In this document: in pieces, positions 61,596-64,000 of the stretch | Layout: every line of letters begins with the position of its first letter | Numbering within the stretch: position 1 is the stretch's first letter | Source of the DNA: VFMC01 sp031400715 | GTDB taxonomy: Bacteria > Actinomycetota > Acidimicrobiia > Acidimicrobiales > Ilumatobacteraceae | Assembly (NCBI GenBank): GCA_031400715.1 | Contig: JANNQK010000264.1 | Coordinates: forward strand, 12,685-76,684 | Reading direction: 5' to 3' | Length of the DNA stretch: 64,000 nucleotides | The notes under the pieces: generated by a model | The model's input: the letters and a program-made list of their open reading frames with translations, nothing else | Databases searched by the model: none | What the model was told of the DNA's origin: nothing | Made by a program: the position numbers and the translations under genes

Positions 61596-62537
61596 TCAGC
61601 CCACCGCTGTGTCGAAGGAGAGGTCCGCCTCGCGAGCCTCGCGCGACGCGAGGAAGCCGAGCGCCACGAGCACGATCAGCATCGCGATGCCCTGGACCAA
61701 CGTCACCCGCTGGCCGAGGAACGCCCACGCGGTGATCGTCGCTCCGACGGGCTCGGCCTGGATGAGCAGCGACGAGACCGACGAATCGACTCGGGGATGA
61801 GCCCAGGCGACCAACCCGTGACCGAGGATGCCTGGGCCGATCGCGAGCAGGATGACCCACCACCATCCGGCGCCGCTGACCTCGCCGAGGTCGGCGCCCA
61901 GCACGATCACGACGACCGAGACGGTCAACGCGCCGGCGCCTGACGTGACGCACATGAAGCGCACGGTCTCCACGTTGCTGCGGACCCGTTTGCTGAGCAA
62001 CAGATACGCCACCCACATGAGCAGAGAGACAACTGCCCAGAAGTAACCGGTCGCGGTCGTGTCGCCGGAGTCGGTCTCGGAGGCCGCCAGCACTGCGACC
62101 ACCGCGCCGCCGACCGCGACGAACGCGCAGCCGACCTTGAACGCGTCGGGTCGTTCACCCAGGAAGCGCACCGCGATCGGCAACGCGACGACAGGGGTCA
62201 ACGAACCGATCACCACGGCGATGGCGATGTTCACGTACTCGAGGGAGATGAAGAAGGCACAGATGTTCAGCCCGAAGAGGACTCCGAGCGGAGCGACGCG
62301 GCGGACGTCGGTCCAACTGGGGAATCGACGTGTCACCACGACGACCACGACCATGACCGCGGTCGCCACCCACATCCGCCAGAACGACAGGACCTCGCCG
62401 CTGGCACCGGTGGATCGGCCGAGCACGCCGCCGAACGACCAGAGCGCGCTCGCCGACAAGACCGCTGCGACGCCGATGCCTCGTCGGGTCGGTCCGCCCA
62501 GATCGCTGGGAAGACCCTGATCGGTGGTGGTGCTCAC
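61596..62537 (-). CDS. EamA/RhaT-type transporter
   Basis: A 313-residue protein with ten transmembrane segments in two EamA repeats (ALWSFGGVLGR; EYVNIAIAVVIGSLTPVVALPIA; SSLLIQAEPVGATITAWAFLGQRV). It probably exports a small metabolite. The GTG start is preceded by TAGCTT 15 nt upstream. Divergent from the TetR gene (146 bp between starts), which is a likely regulator. Confidence 0.88.
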   Translation of the reverse strand: MSTTTDQGLPSDLGGPTRRGIGVAAVLSASALWSFGGVLGRSTGASGEVLSFWRMWVATAVMVVVVVVTRRFPSWTDVRRVAPLGVLFGLNICAFFISLEYVNIAIAVVIGSLTPVVALPIAVRFLGERPDAFKVGCAFVAVGGAVVAVLAASETDSGDTTATGYFWAVVSLLMWVAYLLLSKRVRSNVETVRFMCVTSGAGALTVSVVVIVLGADLGEVSGAGWWWVILLAIGPGILGHGLVAWAHPRVDSSVSSLLIQAEPVGATITAWAFLGQRVTLVQGIAMLIVLVALGFLASREAREADLSFDTAVG

Positions 62538-62672
62538 GGCGGCATCCAGCCGAAGCTACCCGCGCGCTCTCACCGACGTCGGCCCCGGAACGGTTCGGCG
62601 CGTGATCGCTCGGCCAGGGCGCGGGCCGTGATGGTGGTGCGACACGTGTGATCGAAGCTGCCGGACCGGCAA

Positions 62673-62678
62673 TACTGT
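62673..62678 (+). promoter_or_regulatory. Possible leaderless -10 (TACTGT)
   Basis: TACTGT followed by 5 nt and ATG 62684. Confidence 0.4.
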
Positions 62679-62683
62679 TGGCC

Positions 62684-63436
62684 ATGGCTGCACCGGTTCC
62701 TCAGCGTCGCTCCGCTGCCTCGCCTGGTTCTTCGTCGCCTGGTTCTTCGTCGCCCGGTTCGTCGCCCGGTTCGTCATCGGTGCATGCAGGGTCCTCACGG
62801 CCGGTGCGCAAGCTCGGCCGCCCACCGCGCGTGAAGGCGTACGACACGCGTCGCCGGATCCTCGACATCGCCCGCGGGGTGTACGCCGAGCGGGGCTACG
62901 AGGCGGCCACGAACAAAGAGATCGCCGATCTCGCATTCATGACCACTGCGGCGCTGTACTACCACTTCCCGTCGAAGCGCGACCTCTATCTGGCGGTGCA
63001 CGAAGATGCCCGCGATCAGGTGTACACCCGATTCGAAGAGGTGCTCGACCCCACCGATTCGTTCACGGATCAGTTGCTCAGCATTCTGATGGCGACCCAC
63101 GATCTGAACGCCGAGGACCCGACCCTCGCCCAGTTCCTCGCCGCAGCGCGCACCGACATGAAGCGCCGGATGGATCTGCAGCAGGCACTGCTCGAACGGG
63201 CGAGCCACCGCGATCAGTTCTTCGAGCGGATCATCGATGCCGGAGTCCGTTCGGGCGAGATCGCCCCCGAGAACCGCCCGCTCGTGCAGGTGTTCATCAC
63301 CGCTGTCATCGCCGGCATGACCGACGCGCTCAGCGACGACCAGGCGGTCCACCTGCGCGCGATCGAAGCGGTACGTGCGGTGTTGTCCGGTGACCTCGTG
63401 CAGCCGCCGAACACCCGCCGCAAGCGCGCCAGCTGA
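62684..63436 (+). CDS. TetR-family transcriptional regulator
   Basis: A 250-residue protein. Residues 12-33 are a repeated SPGSS linker. The TetR DNA-binding domain spans about 52-98 (RRRILDIARGVYAERGYEAATNKEIADLAFMTTAALYYHFPSK begins here). The C-terminal ligand domain is about 150 residues. A likely target is the divergent EamA gene. The ligand is unknown. ATG 62684 is the only start that excludes non-coding upstream sequence. Confidence 0.9.
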   Translation: MAAPVPQRRSAASPGSSSPGSSSPGSSPGSSSVHAGSSRPVRKLGRPPRVKAYDTRRRILDIARGVYAERGYEAATNKEIADLAFMTTAALYYHFPSKRDLYLAVHEDARDQVYTRFEEVLDPTDSFTDQLLSILMATHDLNAEDPTLAQFLAAARTDMKRRMDLQQALLERASHRDQFFERIIDAGVRSGEIAPENRPLVQVFITAVIAGMTDALSDDQAVHLRAIEAVRAVLSGDLVQPPNTRRKRAS

Positions 63437-63525
63437 CCTTCCGGGAAATCCAGGTTCGGGCGCGCAACAGAACGCGCACCACGGAGGTCTTGTGGGCGAT
63501 GGCATCGATGGAGGCGACGTGGAGG

Positions 63526-63999
63526 ATGGCCGGTGAGGCGACGGTGGTGACACCGTTCGACCTCGACGCGCTCTACCGCGAGCAGGCGTTGCCGATGACC
63601 CGCCTCGCGTTCGCGATCGTGGGCTCGAATGTCATCGCCGAGGAACTCGTGCAGGACGCCTTCGTGCGGCTCGGTCGGCAGCCGGCCGGTCGCGTGCGAG
63701 AGCCGGTGCCGTACCTGCGGACCACGGTCGTGAACCTGAGCCGTAACTGGGTGCGCCGCCAGGTGGTGGCCCGTCGGACACCGGTCCGGCCGCACACAGC
63801 GAGCCTCGGCGAGCCCGACGTGGACGCCACCTGGGCCGCGGTGTGCCGCCTTCCCGTCAAGTACCGGACCGTGCTTGCGTTGCGCTACTACGAGGACCTC
63901 CCCGATGACGAGATCGCCGACGTGCTCGGCGTTCGTCGCTCGACGGTCCGCTCGCTGGTGCACCGCGGCCTCGAACTGTTGCGGAAGGAGCTGGCATGA
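63526..63999 (+). CDS. ECF/SigE-type sigma factor
   Basis: A 157-residue protein (ATG 63526; ATG 63499 or 63508 would add a few residues). Region 2 has MTRLAFAIVGSNVIAEELVQDAFVRLGRQ and YLRTTVVNLSRNWVRR. Region 4 has CRLPVKYRTVLALRYYEDLPDDEIADVLGVRRSTVRSLVHRGLELL. It directs RNA polymerase to specific promoters. Its stop overlaps the ATG of a following gene (ATGA at 63996), which would probably encode a membrane or anti-sigma partner. Confidence 0.87.
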   Translation: MAGEATVVTPFDLDALYREQALPMTRLAFAIVGSNVIAEELVQDAFVRLGRQPAGRVREPVPYLRTTVVNLSRNWVRRQVVARRTPVRPHTASLGEPDVDATWAAVCRLPVKYRTVLALRYYEDLPDDEIADVLGVRRSTVRSLVHRGLELLRKELA

Positions 64000-64000
64000 G
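63996..64000 (+). CDS. Start of next gene, truncated by window edge
   Basis: An ATG at 63996 overlaps the sigma-factor stop codon in the ATGA manner of coupled genes. Only five bases are inside the window, so the product cannot be named. Confidence 0.35.

Overview
The window is GC-rich (about two thirds G+C) with many GTG starts, and many genes appear to lack a leader. Its gene families are actinobacterial: DUF2510 proteins, a SARP-type AAA regulator, zinc-ribbon NERD proteins, an XPB helicase paired with a helicase-associated partner, DUF2277, and secreted proteins with repeated 'DTR' domains. I infer an actinobacterium, most likely of the class Acidimicrobiia (Ilumatobacter-like). This is inference from gene content; no rRNA or complete tRNA is present to confirm it. 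No CRISPR array, complete insertion sequence or prophage is visible.

Layout. 0-8 kb: an edge-truncated protein, a YjfB-like peptide, a NUDIX hydrolase, a secreted metalloprotease, a PPOX enzyme, a methyltransferase, and an unusual two-domain protein joining a degenerate glycerophosphodiesterase to a membrane-inserted patatin lipase. 7.7-17 kb: a large SARP/AAA regulator, then an XPB helicase operon bracketed by two paralogous phosphoribosyltransferase-like genes. 17-31.5 kb: four NERD-like proteins, some catalytically degenerate, scattered among a MocR regulator/EamA transporter/RidA unit, a phosphatase, a collagen-like surface protein, an orphan helicase C-terminal fragment, a lipase, a SEC-C protein and an ART-like protein. 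31.7-38.5 kb: a cell-envelope array with three tandem DUF2510 membrane proteins and several lipoproteins; three proteins here share an apparently undescribed two-cysteine domain. A histone-deacetylase-like enzyme sits in this array.

38.5-47.5 kb: a structured gene-free stretch, a HupE-like transporter, a fasciclin protein, a molybdopterin oxidoreductase, an ACT regulator, DUF2277, and a divergent set (PIG-L deacetylase, sugar-type aminotransferase and YczE protein facing an iron-ADH-fold dehydrogenase) that looks like a small amino-polyol pathway. 47.5-57.8 kb: two surface lipoproteins and, divergently, an 8-kb gene fusing a cellulose-synthase-like membrane module with a PilZ domain to a sortase-anchored Sdr-type adhesin. 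57.9-64 kb: fusA (EF-G) outside any str operon, a propeller lipoprotein, an EamA transporter, a TetR regulator and an ECF-like sigma factor.

Recurring themes are surface and secreted proteins, degenerate catalytic modules kept as intact reading frames, leaderless promoters (TANNNT 5-8 nt before the start codon), and short tandem repeats between genes. The strongest candidates for undescribed biology are the PilZ/glycosyltransferase-adhesin fusion, the GDPD-patatin fusion, the C-x32-C domain family, and the group of intact and degenerate NERD proteins.
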